Shown piece by piece: positions 7,535 to 17,399 of a stretch of DNA of 64,000 bases. The stretch spans positions 1-64,000 of the forward strand of contig JADJGZ010000056.1 in NCBI GenBank assembly GCA_016707785.1, written 5' to 3'. The first letter of the stretch is position 1; the number at the start of each line of letters is the position of its first letter. A program made the position numbers and the translations under genes. Below the pieces are notes generated by a model. It was not told where the DNA came from and searched no databases. It worked only from the letters and a program-made list of their open reading frames with translations. The stretch is from Bacteroidales bacterium. GTDB lineage: Bacteria; Bacteroidota; Bacteroidia; Bacteroidales; UBA4417.

Positions 7535-9220
7535 TCAGGAGTAAATCCACCTAAATCCGTATGGCTCAATAGTCATTTTTGAGGACCATGACTGTTGAAG
7601 TAATTCCTTACCAGAGGTTAAAGTTGCAGGTAGTTGAAGATCACAAGGCTGATCTGTCATATTATGAACGACAAGAATTTTCTCGTTCCCAAATTCCCTT
7701 TGATAGGCAAGAATAGCTCCTGCACTATTTCCGCTAAGATTGCTAAAAGTGAGGCTTCCTCTGCCGAACGCCTTATACTGCCTCCTTGTTTTGAGCATCT
7801 TTTTTAGTTTCACATTCACTGAGCTGCTAAAACTTAGAGGATCTGCAAGTTCTTTTTCGAGCTGGTTCCAATCAATTTTGCCTCGTACGAGGAACCTGGT
7901 ATCATCTTTACCCGTAAGATGAATCATTTCATTGTAATAGGCTTCATCATTCAGCTTCCCGAATTCATCACCATAATATATTACCGGTGTTCCGGGTAAG
8001 GTAAGAATCAATGAATAAGCCAGGTGAATCTTGCGTGGATCCCTGTTCAATAATTCAGATAACCTTGCTGATATCCCTTCTCCTAATCGAAAATCCCATT
8101 TAGGGTCGAGGCAATAATTTTCATGAATAAATTTTCGTTCTTCTTCAGTTACATAGACCAGTTCAAGACTAAGTTCATCATGACATCTGAGGAAGGTGAA
8201 CCATTGCCCGCTAGGGGGTAAAGTGGGAGTTACTGCCGGACTAAGGATTTCCTGTATAGGGTTACCGCTTTGCTGGGCAATCGCTTTAAACATCCTGGGC
8301 ATCAGCGGGAAATGATAGGCTGCATGGCACTCATCGCCATTACCCATATATTCCACCACTTTAGCAGGCTGCTGGCAAGCTTCGGCTAATAATAATGAGC
8401 CGGGTTTCATATAATCCAGGATAGCCCGAAGAAATTTTACAATCAGGTGGGTTTGTGGAAGATTTTCACACTCTGTACCTTCCTCTTTCCAGATATAGGG
8501 AATTGCATCAACCCTGAAACCATCCACGCCAATATCCTGCCAGAAAAGTAATGCCTGGCACATAGATAAGAGTACTTCCGGATTTCTATAATTCAGGTCA
8601 GGCTGAAAGTTGAAAAACCTGTGAAAATAGTATTCACCGTCGCAGAACTCCCAATTGGACTTTTCAATCCCTTTAAAAATAATGCGTGCTTTATCATAGG
8701 AAGATGGATCAGTCCCCCAGATATAATAATTGCGATAAGGATTTGATTTAGATTTCCTCGCTTCCTTAAACCAGTAGTGCTGGTCGGAAGTGTGGTTCAT
8801 AGCAATATCAAAAATTACCTTGATTCCACGGTTGTGGGCTTCTTTCAGAAGTTGCCCAAATATCTTGTATTGATTTTTATCATTAGGTCCGAGGAGTTCA
8901 TTCCGGATGCTGAAATAATCACTTATATCAAAACCTGCATCCCGCATGGGTGAATCCAGGATAGGCAAAAGCCAAAGACAATTGACGCCCAGATCATGGA
9001 TATAGTCTAATTTTTCAGTGATTCCCTGGAAGTCGTGATTAAACAGATCAACATATAAGGAATACACAATAGCATCTTTATACCAATCCAGATGTTCTCC
9101 ATTGTGGTTGCTTTCTTTTGGATAAGGATGCAAGGTATGTAAATAATTCTCAAGAATCCGGGAGGACACATCCGGATATAGATCGCCCCAAATGTCAAAT
9201 AATACCTCACGTTGTAGCAT
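7535..9220 (-). CDS. GH13 trehalose synthase-like (TreS-type) enzyme
   Basis: This 561-residue cytoplasmic protein has no signal peptide. The GH13 regions are clear: DIAMNHTSDQHYWF, GFRVDAIP with nucleophile D238, LLLAEACQQ with acid/base E280 and LRCHDELSLE with D348. The details WFKEARKSKSNPYRNYYIWG, IIFKGIEKSNWEF and HAAYHFPLMPRMF match trehalose synthase, which interconverts maltose and trehalose. The length is close to TreS without a maltokinase domain. It lies 56 bp upstream of the HAD-GH65 gene in the same direction, so the two may form an intracellular maltose/trehalose module. It could instead be a related GH13 transglucosylase. A terminator hairpin at 9433 separates it from the sus genes. 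Confidence 0.82.
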   Translation of the reverse strand: MLQREVLFDIWGDLYPDVSSRILENYLHTLHPYPKESNHNGEHLDWYKDAIVYSLYVDLFNHDFQGITEKLDYIHDLGVNCLWLLPILDSPMRDAGFDISDYFSIRNELLGPNDKNQYKIFGQLLKEAHNRGIKVIFDIAMNHTSDQHYWFKEARKSKSNPYRNYYIWGTDPSSYDKARIIFKGIEKSNWEFCDGEYYFHRFFNFQPDLNYRNPEVLLSMCQALLFWQDIGVDGFRVDAIPYIWKEEGTECENLPQTHLIVKFLRAILDYMKPGSLLLAEACQQPAKVVEYMGNGDECHAAYHFPLMPRMFKAIAQQSGNPIQEILSPAVTPTLPPSGQWFTFLRCHDELSLELVYVTEEERKFIHENYCLDPKWDFRLGEGISARLSELLNRDPRKIHLAYSLILTLPGTPVIYYGDEFGKLNDEAYYNEMIHLTGKDDTRFLVRGKIDWNQLEKELADPLSFSSSVNVKLKKMLKTRRQYKAFGRGSLTFSNLSGNSAGAILAYQREFGNEKILVVHNMTDQPCDLQLPATLTSGKELLQQSWSSKMTIEPYGFRWIYS

Positions 9221-9432
9221 AGTAATAGCAGCTTAATAATTGCAGGGATAATTGAGTTAACTATTCCTAAAATAAAATCGGCAGCGAAATAAATGGAAAG
9301 AGTGGTACCTGGATAGTGAGTTAATAATGATTTGTCCAGAGAGGCTCAGTTCCAATCCTGAATTACTTAGGGAAGCATATTTTTAGTCAATAAATAAATA
9401 CTAACCCTGTAGAGGCGGTTTGAATAAATAGG

Positions 9433-9474
9433 AAAAAAGGGGCTATTTACGAATTTGTGAATAGCCCCTTTTTA
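9433..9474. terminator. Terminator hairpin after the SusF-like gene
   Basis: A 12-bp stem (GGGGCTATTTAC with GTGAATAGCCCC, one G-T pair) is flanked by A and T runs on both sides. It starts 13 nt past the SusF-like stop. The rest of 9221-9486 shows no gene; a promoter for the TreS-like gene is expected there but no clear -7 box was found. Confidence 0.85.
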
Positions 9475-9486
9475 AATGTGTTAAAT

Positions 9487-11049
9487 CTATTTCTTCATTT
9501 TAGTAATCGTGCAAGATGGTGCAGCCTTACCTAAGTCGAGGGTAATTGCATAGGTACCAGCTTCAGCGATTGAAATATTGGCACCGTCCTGGGAAAGAGC
9601 ATTTAAATCTCCTCCGAGGTTGATGGCCCAATCATCATTGGCTCTGAATTTGATGCTACCAACAGTAAGAGCAACAGTGATTTTCATCACCTGAGCGGTT
9701 TCATCCCATGTCAGGTTTGTGTCATCACTCCATCCGCCTGGGGTTGCATCTCCAATGAGTCCCCACCTGTTTGCCTGGTAGGTGTAAGCATGAGGATGGC
9801 TTAGATCAAGGACAAAGTAATAATCTGATTCAACAGTAGCAGGAATATTACTTCCACCACCATCAAGAGTTGAATTTGCTGCAGTACTTCCGTAATTATA
9901 ATCCCATGAATGGTTGGCCCTGAATTTGAATTCACCGGCTGTAAGGTGGATTCCGCCCCTCCATGTCTGGAGACCAGGATTGTAAGTGAGAGCAGTTTCA
10001 TCATTCCAACCATTGGCTGAGGCACTTCCAATTACTCCCCATGAGGTTGCAACGGCTGTGTAAGTAAGGGCAGTTGGATTAACATTGATTTTATAGTATC
10101 CTGCAGGAGAGTTGAAATTTCCACCATCGGCATCAAGCGTTCCAGCAGCAGCACCGGCGCCGTAATTAGGTCCGTCCCAGTTAGGTTTGGTTGCTATTTT
10201 CCATTCATTGGTGCCATTAGCCATATAGACGTAACCTTCAACATTCTCAGGTGAAGCTTCGGTGCTCTTAATCTGTGGTGAAGTAGCAGGATCCCAATCA
10301 TTCATTCCAAGTCCCGGATAGGAGGCTGCAACGTAATTACCAGGTACATACCAATTGCGAACAGAAACCAGGGTAGTGAATTCAATATCTTCACCGTAGG
10401 ATGTACCTGCACTGTTGGTAGCATAAGCGCGAACGTGATAAGTGGTAAGTCCTGACAATCCGGAGAGAGCACTTACAAATTCACCATCACCTGTACCATC
10501 GGAGGTTTTGCTTCCATCTACAGTGGGGTTGGCATCAGGGCCGTAGCATACACCACGGGCAGTAATGTCAGCGCCACCAGTAACTGTTACATTCCCACCG
10601 GTAGTTGCAGTGGTACCGGTAATTCCAGTAACAGCTGCAGTGGTAACTGTTGGTGCAATCGGAGAAGTGGTAAAGGTAAACTCTTCACCATACATGGTAC
10701 CCATTGCGTTAATGGCGTAGGCCCTGGCATAATAGGTAGTTGCATAGTCAAGTTCTATGAGTGTTACAGAAAAAGTAGCGGTTGTATTTTCCCCTGTATA
10801 CACCATTTTACTTTCTGAAGTGGTAGGTGCCGGAGCCGTATTATAACAGATCCCTTTTTCAGTAAAGCCATCACCGGAAGCAACAACGAATCCAATCACT
10901 GTAGCTTCATGTGCAGAAACGTTAATGACCTGAGCTGTTGAAAGTTTCGGATCTAGGCGTACATCCGAATTATCCTTGGTACATGCGGTGAAAAATACAG
11001 TCGCAATGGCAAGGATGGACAATAATTTATATAAGGACTTTCTTTTCAT
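9487..11049 (-). CDS. SusF-like outer-membrane glycan-binding lipoprotein
   Basis: With the start at ATG 11049 the protein has 520 residues and a lipoprotein signal ending VFFTAC (C23). An upstream ATG at 11076 would put nine residues before this signal and is less likely. Two fibronectin-III-like segments follow (TVIGFVVASGDGF..., GNVTVTGGADITARG). Then come three related starch-binding-type modules marked by WGVIGSAS, WGLIGDATPGGW and KFRANHSW / KFRANDDWAINLGG. SusE and SusF proteins display such domains at the cell surface to hold alpha-glucan. It is the last gene of the sus operon, 114 bp after SusE with a strong hairpin between. Confidence 0.88.
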   Translation of the reverse strand: MKRKSLYKLLSILAIATVFFTACTKDNSDVRLDPKLSTAQVINVSAHEATVIGFVVASGDGFTEKGICYNTAPAPTTSESKMVYTGENTTATFSVTLIELDYATTYYARAYAINAMGTMYGEEFTFTTSPIAPTVTTAAVTGITGTTATTGGNVTVTGGADITARGVCYGPDANPTVDGSKTSDGTGDGEFVSALSGLSGLTTYHVRAYATNSAGTSYGEDIEFTTLVSVRNWYVPGNYVAASYPGLGMNDWDPATSPQIKSTEASPENVEGYVYMANGTNEWKIATKPNWDGPNYGAGAAAGTLDADGGNFNSPAGYYKINVNPTALTYTAVATSWGVIGSASANGWNDETALTYNPGLQTWRGGIHLTAGEFKFRANHSWDYNYGSTAANSTLDGGGSNIPATVESDYYFVLDLSHPHAYTYQANRWGLIGDATPGGWSDDTNLTWDETAQVMKITVALTVGSIKFRANDDWAINLGGDLNALSQDGANISIAEAGTYAITLDLGKAAPSCTITKMKK

Positions 11050-11106
11050 GTTTAATGAGTTAAATTTTGGTTTCAATAATCTGTTTTATAACGATTATTT
11101 TCAGTA

Positions 11107-11155
11107 TTGAAGGGTTCATTGGGATTCAATCCTGGACTCCCAATGAATCCTTCAA
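11107..11155 (-). other. Stable hairpin between SusE-like and SusF-like genes
   Basis: An 18-bp inverted repeat (11107-11124 with 11138-11155, one G-T pair) encloses a 13-nt loop. There is no T-run after it on the minus strand, so it does not look like a full intrinsic terminator. It may be an mRNA-stabilising or processing element inside the operon. Confidence 0.75.
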
Positions 11156-11163
11156 ATGCTGTT

Positions 11164-12195
11164 TTAGTTTTTAACAAGGGTATAAGTTCCGGCTTCTGTA
11201 CCAGGAGTTGGATCGGTGATTGTCATTGAAATGGTATAGTTACCTGCTTCAGAAATGGCAATGTTTGGACCATTATGCTCCAGTTTTTCTGGTGTTCCGC
11301 CAAGGTTCCATGCCCAGCCATCATTCAGCCTGAATTTGATTTCACCAACCACCAGGTCAATAGTGATATTCCATGAACCATTTTGTGGATTGTAATCCAT
11401 TTTCTGGTCAGGGGAATCCCAACCATTTGGAGTGGCTGAACCAACAAGTCCGATCATATAAGGATCGAGGCTATAGGTAAGAGCTGTAGTATTTGCGGAT
11501 AACTGATACCAGCCATTGGAAGGAGGAGTTATTCCAACACCATTCACAGCAAGAGATGCCCCACTGGCACCATATGTAATGTTTGCATCAGGATCTTTCA
11601 GGGTGAAAGGCTGGGTAACATCCAGTTTTACGAAACCAAAATATGCACCATCTCCGAGGGCTGACTCTATTTTCTGGGCCATTCCTGAGCCTATGAGTTC
11701 AAGGCGGGGTAACCCGTAAGTGGATACATTTGCAGTAACAACTGCTGAAGTGTATTCCATTGGATCTGAACCTGTACCTGGAGCGCCAGTGCCGGCATCA
11801 ACAACCAGGATAGAACGAATTCTAAAATCAACAGAAGTAGTCTGATCTGCTGGAAGTTTCTTTAGAAGTAACCCGTTCAAATCGCTAACCGAAATTTTTA
11901 TCTCGGTATTTTTTACACCAGTATATAAGGTAACAGCATCAACGAAATTATTTCCGGTAACGCAAGCTTCCAGGAAGTAATTGGCTGAAGCATTGAAACC
12001 AGGATTTACAGGGGTTCCAACGAAAGTAAGGATATTAGTCCCATTAGCCCTTGTAAGTGTCAGGTCAGGAAGAGTTTGAAGGGTTGGTGCGGCAGGGTCA
12101 GTTAACATCACGACCTTGTCACCATCCTTTTCACAGCTGGCAAAAAGGCTGATCATTCCAAGGAAAGCCAAGTATATGATTAATTTGCTTTTCAT
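11164..12195 (-). CDS. SusE-like outer-membrane glycan-binding lipoprotein
   Basis: This 343-residue lipoprotein has signal peptide MKSKLIIYLAFLGMISLFAS and C21, followed by acidic residues EKDGD, which fits surface-exposed Bacteroidetes lipoproteins. Residues 35-170 resemble the SusE N-terminal beta domain (LTLTRANGTNILTFVGTPVN). Two starch-binding-type modules follow, the last with IGLVGSATPNGWDSPDQ and KFRLNDGWAWNLGG, closely related to the repeats of the SusF-like neighbour. It binds alpha-glucan next to SusC/SusD. The SusD stop lies 20 bp upstream, so the genes are co-transcribed. Confidence 0.88.
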   Translation of the reverse strand: MKSKLIIYLAFLGMISLFASCEKDGDKVVMLTDPAAPTLQTLPDLTLTRANGTNILTFVGTPVNPGFNASANYFLEACVTGNNFVDAVTLYTGVKNTEIKISVSDLNGLLLKKLPADQTTSVDFRIRSILVVDAGTGAPGTGSDPMEYTSAVVTANVSTYGLPRLELIGSGMAQKIESALGDGAYFGFVKLDVTQPFTLKDPDANITYGASGASLAVNGVGITPPSNGWYQLSANTTALTYSLDPYMIGLVGSATPNGWDSPDQKMDYNPQNGSWNITIDLVVGEIKFRLNDGWAWNLGGTPEKLEHNGPNIAISEAGNYTISMTITDPTPGTEAGTYTLVKN

Positions 12196-12215
12196 ATCGA
12201 TTAAGGTTTAGAGGA

Positions 12216-13859
12216 TTAGTAACCAGGATTTTGTTTGATGTTTGGATTTGCAGATACCTCAGCACCCGGAATCGGGAATACGTTCAAATGGTTAGAGGTA
12301 GCAGAACCATTGAAAGTTCCACCTTTCCAGGCCCATTTGTAATTGCCGTCGGTAAACTGACCGAAACGAACGAGGTCAGTACGTCTTTGTGCTTCATAGT
12401 AGAATTCACGTCCACGTTCATCAAGGATGAATTGGGCATTTAACTGAGCAGCTGTGATATTACCACTGTTGTCGCCAAATGCACGTGTACGGATGGTATT
12501 GATATCTGCAACGGCATCAGCTGTATTTCCCAATCTGAAATTGGCTTCTGCTCTCATCATGATAGCGTCAGCAAAGCGGAAAATAGGAAAATCAGTACTT
12601 GCAAATGCAGAATTATAATTTGCAGCTTGTGATTCATCAGCATTCCTGGCTGTGAATTTGTAAACTCCAATTCCATAATCTCCACTGGAAGAAGCACTTG
12701 GAATATCCGGGCTCTTTTTAACCCTTAGATAAACCCTGCTATCTTTACTTGTGGTGAAGAAAGGATCGGTATCCCAGGGAACAGGGTTTCCACCATAGGT
12801 AGCCAGGGTGTCGATCATTACATTAAGGAATTGTTTCCTTGCCCTGTTACCATTCCAGTTTGTATTGGTAGTTAGACCATGGAAATCTTCAGCCCTGAGG
12901 TAAACAGCGTCACTGCTTGATTCAATTATGAAGGTTGTTCCAACATAACCCTGGATATTGATACCATCCTGTGCAAAACCGAAGATCATTTCAGGATTGC
13001 TTTGTCCGTCGTTATCAGCACTGAAATTCTGGCGATAGTTATCAGCCAGTGAATAGGCACCGCTGGTGATTACCTTATCAGCATAATATTTACAGCTGTC
13101 CCATTTAGCGGTTCCGGTATAAACTTCAGCATTAAGATAAAGTTTAGCAAGCAGCATCCATACAGCTCCTCTGTCGGCTTGTGGATAAGCTGTTCCGGGA
13201 TCTGATAACTTATCTTCAATTGATTTCAACTGAGAAACGATGTAGTTAAAGAGCATTGGACGTGCAACGAGCAATTCTCTGTCAAGCTGTGTGGGATAAA
13301 ATTTACCAACACCATCGGATTCTGTTGTGAAAGGAGGATTTCCAAAAAGATCAAGATACCAATAGTAAGCTAAAGCCCTTAGATATTTGGCTTCAGCATT
13401 ATACCTTATAATCTTGGGGTCGGAGTTACCTTCAGTAAATTTGATGTAATCGTTGGCATAAGTGATAGATAAACCTAATCTCTGGTAGAGAGCTGTCAGG
13501 AATGGGTTGCTGGAACTCCATGTCTGAGTATTCAGATCAGCAATACCTACGTCACCCCAGGCACAAATTGCTTCATCAGTTGTAATTTCCTGGCAATTCC
13601 AGAAAGCCCTCATGGTGGTAAAGAAGTTTCCATCAGATGCACTGATATCATCTCCTCTTCCATCACCGGAACCCTGGCCTGAAATGATAAAACTTGCATA
13701 AATCTTCCCTAATACTTGTTTCATGTATTCAGGGTCATCGCTTAGATTACCTGATAAAATTGTATTAGGGTCTTTGGGAGTAACATCAAGATCTTTCACG
13801 CATGATACAATCATCAATGCTGAAAGGGCTATTCCTATTATAAATGTGTTTCTTTTCAT
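12216..13859 (-). CDS. SusD/RagB-family glycan-binding lipoprotein
   Basis: This 547-residue lipoprotein has signal peptide and C20 (MIVSCVKDLDVTPKD). It shows the SusD pattern: TPR-type helices around YNAEAKYLRALAYYWYLDLF, the region DRGAVWMLLAKLYLNAEVY, and near the C-terminus FRFADAIMMRAEANFRLG and ILDERGREFYYEAQRRTDLVRFGQF (first part ILDERGREFYYEAQRR). SusD caps the SusC barrel and captures oligosaccharide for import. It is coupled to SusC (22 bp) and SusE (20 bp) in one operon. The likely substrate is starch or maltodextrin, judging from the enzyme context. Confidence 0.95.
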   Translation of the reverse strand: MKRNTFIIGIALSALMIVSCVKDLDVTPKDPNTILSGNLSDDPEYMKQVLGKIYASFIISGQGSGDGRGDDISASDGNFFTTMRAFWNCQEITTDEAICAWGDVGIADLNTQTWSSSNPFLTALYQRLGLSITYANDYIKFTEGNSDPKIIRYNAEAKYLRALAYYWYLDLFGNPPFTTESDGVGKFYPTQLDRELLVARPMLFNYIVSQLKSIEDKLSDPGTAYPQADRGAVWMLLAKLYLNAEVYTGTAKWDSCKYYADKVITSGAYSLADNYRQNFSADNDGQSNPEMIFGFAQDGINIQGYVGTTFIIESSSDAVYLRAEDFHGLTTNTNWNGNRARKQFLNVMIDTLATYGGNPVPWDTDPFFTTSKDSRVYLRVKKSPDIPSASSSGDYGIGVYKFTARNADESQAANYNSAFASTDFPIFRFADAIMMRAEANFRLGNTADAVADINTIRTRAFGDNSGNITAAQLNAQFILDERGREFYYEAQRRTDLVRFGQFTDGNYKWAWKGGTFNGSATSNHLNVFPIPGAEVSANPNIKQNPGY

Positions 13860-13881
13860 AATGCAATGTAGTTTTTAACGA

Positions 13882-16827
13882 TTAGTAACTTAAGCTAAGA
13901 CCAACCATAAAGATGCGAGGCCTGGGGTAGAAGTTGTTGTCAATTCCACCGGATACCTCAGGATCAATACCGCTATACTTGGTAATGGTAAGGGCATTTT
14001 GAATTGTAAAGCTTAAGCGGGCATTCATCTTTTTACAGAATTCATCAAAATTATAACCAACGCTTACATTATCCAGTTTAAAGAAAGAAGCGTTTTCAAC
14101 GAAATAATCGCTGGTAAACTGGCGCTTAACAAACTTGGTATCATCAAGGAAAGTAGGCTCATTATGCCAGTAACCGATTTGGTACATCTGGTCGTAGGAA
14201 GCACCTGCTGCAACCTGGTTGTAAACATAGTTACCAATGCTGGCGCGGGTAGAGGCAGCCATATCAAAGTTCTTATAGTTTACTCTGAAGGAGAATCCCA
14301 TCAGGTAATCAGGTGCAGGGTTATGGTAGATATATTTATCATTGTTATCACCATTAACTGATCCACCTTCACCGGAAAGGTCAACATATAAACCTTCAAC
14401 CGGGTTTCCATCAGCATCATAAACCTGTTTGTTTACGAAGAAGGAGTATGCGGGGAATCCAACCCTGGTAACTTGTTTCTGACCAGTGAAAGCATCACCA
14501 TAAAGTACACCAATGAATTTAGGGTCATCGGAAAGTAACAGTTTGGTAATTTCATTCTTGTTATAGGTCAGATTAAAGCCAATATTCACGGAGAAATCCT
14601 TTTTAAGGACAGGGATAACATTCAAACTCAACTCAGCACCCTTGTTTTCAAGGCTTCCGACATTGGTAAGCAAGATGTTGGAGAAGTTGCTTCCGGTTGG
14701 GATAGTAACTGTATTGAGAAGGTCATCGGTAACCCTTTTATAAAGGTCGAATGAACCGGTGATCCTGTCTTTCATGAATCCGAAGTCAATACCAATATTC
14801 TGGGTGGTAGTTTCTTCCCATTTGATATTGGGGTCATAGGTACTTGGACGTAATGTAGGGATATATTCTCCATCAATGATATAATAGGATCCTGTTGAAG
14901 AGTTGACATATCTAGCCATGTATGGGTAATCGTTCCCTATATCCTGCTGACCGGTAACACCCCAACCTAAGCGTAATTTCAAATCAGAAACAACGGTAAC
15001 ATCTTTCAGGAAAGATTCTTCTTTAATTTTCCAGGCAAAAGCAGCTGATGGGAATAAGCCCCAACGGTTATCTTTTGAGAAACGTGAGGAACCATCTTCG
15101 CGTAATGTAAAGGTGAGTAAATACCTATCCATAAAGGTATAATTTAGACGACCGAAGAAGGAAACAAGGTAGTTCTCAGTGATTGATTTTGTAACAATCT
15201 TTTGATCTGTTTCTCCAACCAGATGATAAATGAAACTCAAATTATCATTATTGCGTTCGAAATGCTGCCATGAATAACCGCCAGTCAGATCAATTTTAGA
15301 ACGAATCGATTCGAGATCCTTGGTGTAGTTCAGGTAGAAGTCCAACAGGTTGTTAGTATTTTTTCCAATATACTCACTATAATTTCCAGTTGAAGGTACA
15401 GTAAGATTGGTAGGCCAACGGTCGTTATGACCATCACTCTTGGTATAATCCGTTGCAAGATTCAGATTTGCGCGCAAATCAGGAAGGAAAGGAAGTTTGT
15501 AATCCAACTGAATATTCCCGATGAATCTGTTAACTATTGACGTGTTGTCAATATCCAGGGCTTGTTGCAGCGGATTCATTGTTCCCAGGTTGGCATCATA
15601 ATTCATCCAGTTGAAATAACCATTTGAATTTTCATTTCCATCTCTTACAACCTGTGAAGGATCCATTGCAATTGCCGAACCAACGGCACCGGCATCTCCA
15701 TAATTATGGTGAGCACTCATTCCTTTTGCATTCATTGTTACTTTCAATGAATTGTCGAAGAATGTCGGATTGAGGCTAATTGCACCGGTGAGGCGCTGCA
15801 TATCAGTATTCTTAACAATACCTTCCTGTCCGGTGTAACCTAAAGAAATGCGGTATGGGAGAGATTTAACGGCACCGGTCAGACTCACATTATGATCCTG
15901 TGAAATGGCTGTGCGGTAAATTTCCTTTTGCCAGTCGGTGTTGGCACTGCCAAGCTTATTATAGCTATCGGCACCAAAAAGGTCTTTATGATTGAATGCA
16001 ATTTCCCTGATCTGATCCCCTGAGTAAACATCTATAAAAGCAGTAGGAACAGAGAAAGAGGTGCTTCCGTTATAGGCTAACTTCATACCTGAGCCTACAA
16101 CACCTTTTTTAGTCGTGATCAGGATGACACCGTTTGAAGCGCGTGATCCGTAAATGGCTGTAGCAGAAGCATCTTTCAGTACTGTGAAGGTTTCAATGTC
16201 GTTGGGGTTAACAAAAGAAAGAATGTTTGAACTTCCGGCAACACCGTTATTATCGATAGGAACACCATCAATAATAATGAGAGGGTCGTTTGAAGCATTG
16301 AGTGAAGAACCTCCACGAACACGAATGGTAGCTCCGGCTCCGGGGGCACCCCCTGCTGTAGTGATAACAACACCGGCGCTCTTACCAACAAGGAGTTCCT
16401 GGGCTGAGTTAATAACACCACGGTTGAAATCTTTGGTGCTGACGGTTGAAATTGATCCGGTAGCATCAGATTTCTTAACCTGGCCATAACCGATTACGAC
16501 TACCTCACTAAGACCTGTTGAGGAGGAATTCAAAACAACATCAATGGTTTTCTGGGCTCCTACAACAACTTCCTGAGTAGTATAACCTATGTAGGAAAAA
16601 ACCAGGGTAGAACCTGCATTGACATTGAGGCTGTATTTACCATCAATATCTGAAATGGTTCCGGTGCTGGTTCCTTTAATAAGTACAGTAACGCCTGGTA
16701 ATGTTTTACCATCCGCTCCATCAGTAATTTTTCCTGTTAACTTAACCTCTTGAGCATAGGCTTGAAAACTAAATGCCCATACAAGGATAAGAAACAGGAC
16801 CTTGAAAGAGATAAATTGTTTCTTCAT
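13882..16827 (-). CDS. SusC/RagA-family TonB-dependent outer-membrane transporter
   Basis: The start MKKQFISFKVLFLI at 16827 gives 981 residues and a normal signal peptide; an ATG at 16854 adds nine residues before it. After cleavage near YAQEV there is a carboxypeptidase-D-like domain (LTGKITDGADGKTLPGV, residues ~25-110). A TonB-dependent plug follows (VVVIGYGQVKKSDATGSIS, RVRGGSSLNASNDPLIIIDG, SRASNGVILITTKKG). The rest is a 22-strand barrel ending in MVGLSLSY. It imports bound malto-oligosaccharides across the outer membrane with TonB energy. It is the first gene of the susCDEF operon and is divergent from the LacI-type regulator, with an operator in between. Confidence 0.95.
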   Translation of the reverse strand: MKKQFISFKVLFLILVWAFSFQAYAQEVKLTGKITDGADGKTLPGVTVLIKGTSTGTISDIDGKYSLNVNAGSTLVFSYIGYTTQEVVVGAQKTIDVVLNSSSTGLSEVVVIGYGQVKKSDATGSISTVSTKDFNRGVINSAQELLVGKSAGVVITTAGGAPGAGATIRVRGGSSLNASNDPLIIIDGVPIDNNGVAGSSNILSFVNPNDIETFTVLKDASATAIYGSRASNGVILITTKKGVVGSGMKLAYNGSTSFSVPTAFIDVYSGDQIREIAFNHKDLFGADSYNKLGSANTDWQKEIYRTAISQDHNVSLTGAVKSLPYRISLGYTGQEGIVKNTDMQRLTGAISLNPTFFDNSLKVTMNAKGMSAHHNYGDAGAVGSAIAMDPSQVVRDGNENSNGYFNWMNYDANLGTMNPLQQALDIDNTSIVNRFIGNIQLDYKLPFLPDLRANLNLATDYTKSDGHNDRWPTNLTVPSTGNYSEYIGKNTNNLLDFYLNYTKDLESIRSKIDLTGGYSWQHFERNNDNLSFIYHLVGETDQKIVTKSITENYLVSFFGRLNYTFMDRYLLTFTLREDGSSRFSKDNRWGLFPSAAFAWKIKEESFLKDVTVVSDLKLRLGWGVTGQQDIGNDYPYMARYVNSSTGSYYIIDGEYIPTLRPSTYDPNIKWEETTTQNIGIDFGFMKDRITGSFDLYKRVTDDLLNTVTIPTGSNFSNILLTNVGSLENKGAELSLNVIPVLKKDFSVNIGFNLTYNKNEITKLLLSDDPKFIGVLYGDAFTGQKQVTRVGFPAYSFFVNKQVYDADGNPVEGLYVDLSGEGGSVNGDNNDKYIYHNPAPDYLMGFSFRVNYKNFDMAASTRASIGNYVYNQVAAGASYDQMYQIGYWHNEPTFLDDTKFVKRQFTSDYFVENASFFKLDNVSVGYNFDEFCKKMNARLSFTIQNALTITKYSGIDPEVSGGIDNNFYPRPRIFMVGLSLSY

Positions 16828-17399
16828 AGATCTGGCTTTCTTGTGGTTAAACAAATGTTAAATTATATTGAACTTGAGGTTGAATTTTCGTAATTTGGAG
16901 TATTAAAAGGCCGGAACAGTATTGAACTAAGCGAAAAAGTAATGTGTAATCCGGATCAAAACTAAAGAATTAATAAACTAATATAACTCACTATGTTAAA
17001 GAATCATAAAGAAACAATGAAAAAAAATGGTGAAATCGTTTTCGCAAACGTTTGCATCTGTGTATTCTAATAAATCTTTTTATAAATCGCTGACAAATAC
17101 TCCGAAAGAGCTTGTCAATACATAGTTATAGAACGTTGTCTTTATAACATGTTGAGATTAGTTTAATATACTTTATGATTTATTTTAGTAACATCGTCCA
17201 ATTATTATATCCTTCCTTGAAGAATTGTTATGTCCAAAACAGTCACACATCACCATTGATTTATGTATATATATAATTGACTTTACATATTTTTTTGTTA
17301 TATATAATTATCCATTTCAGTAAGGTTTCCATATCATCATGAATCATTACCGGGATTCAAAAAATATTCATATCTTTAGTCACAACATCTCTCATTGGT
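16828..17399. other. 572-bp divergent control region between SusC and the LacI regulator
   Basis: This AT-rich stretch has no ORF. It contains one strong palindrome at 17044. A near -7 box for SusC (CAAATGTT on the plus strand near 16849) and one for the regulator (TATCTTTA near 17370) each differ from consensus, so I do not call promoters. The long leader before SusC may carry 5' untranslated regulation. Confidence 0.6.
17044..17055. promoter_or_regulatory. LacI-type operator (GCAAACGTTTGC)
   Basis: A perfect 12-bp palindrome with central CG, the standard form of LacI/GalR-family operators, lies 217 bp upstream of SusC and 345 bp upstream of the LacI-type gene. A near-identical site stands upstream of the SusA-like gene at 33025. 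Confidence 0.8.
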
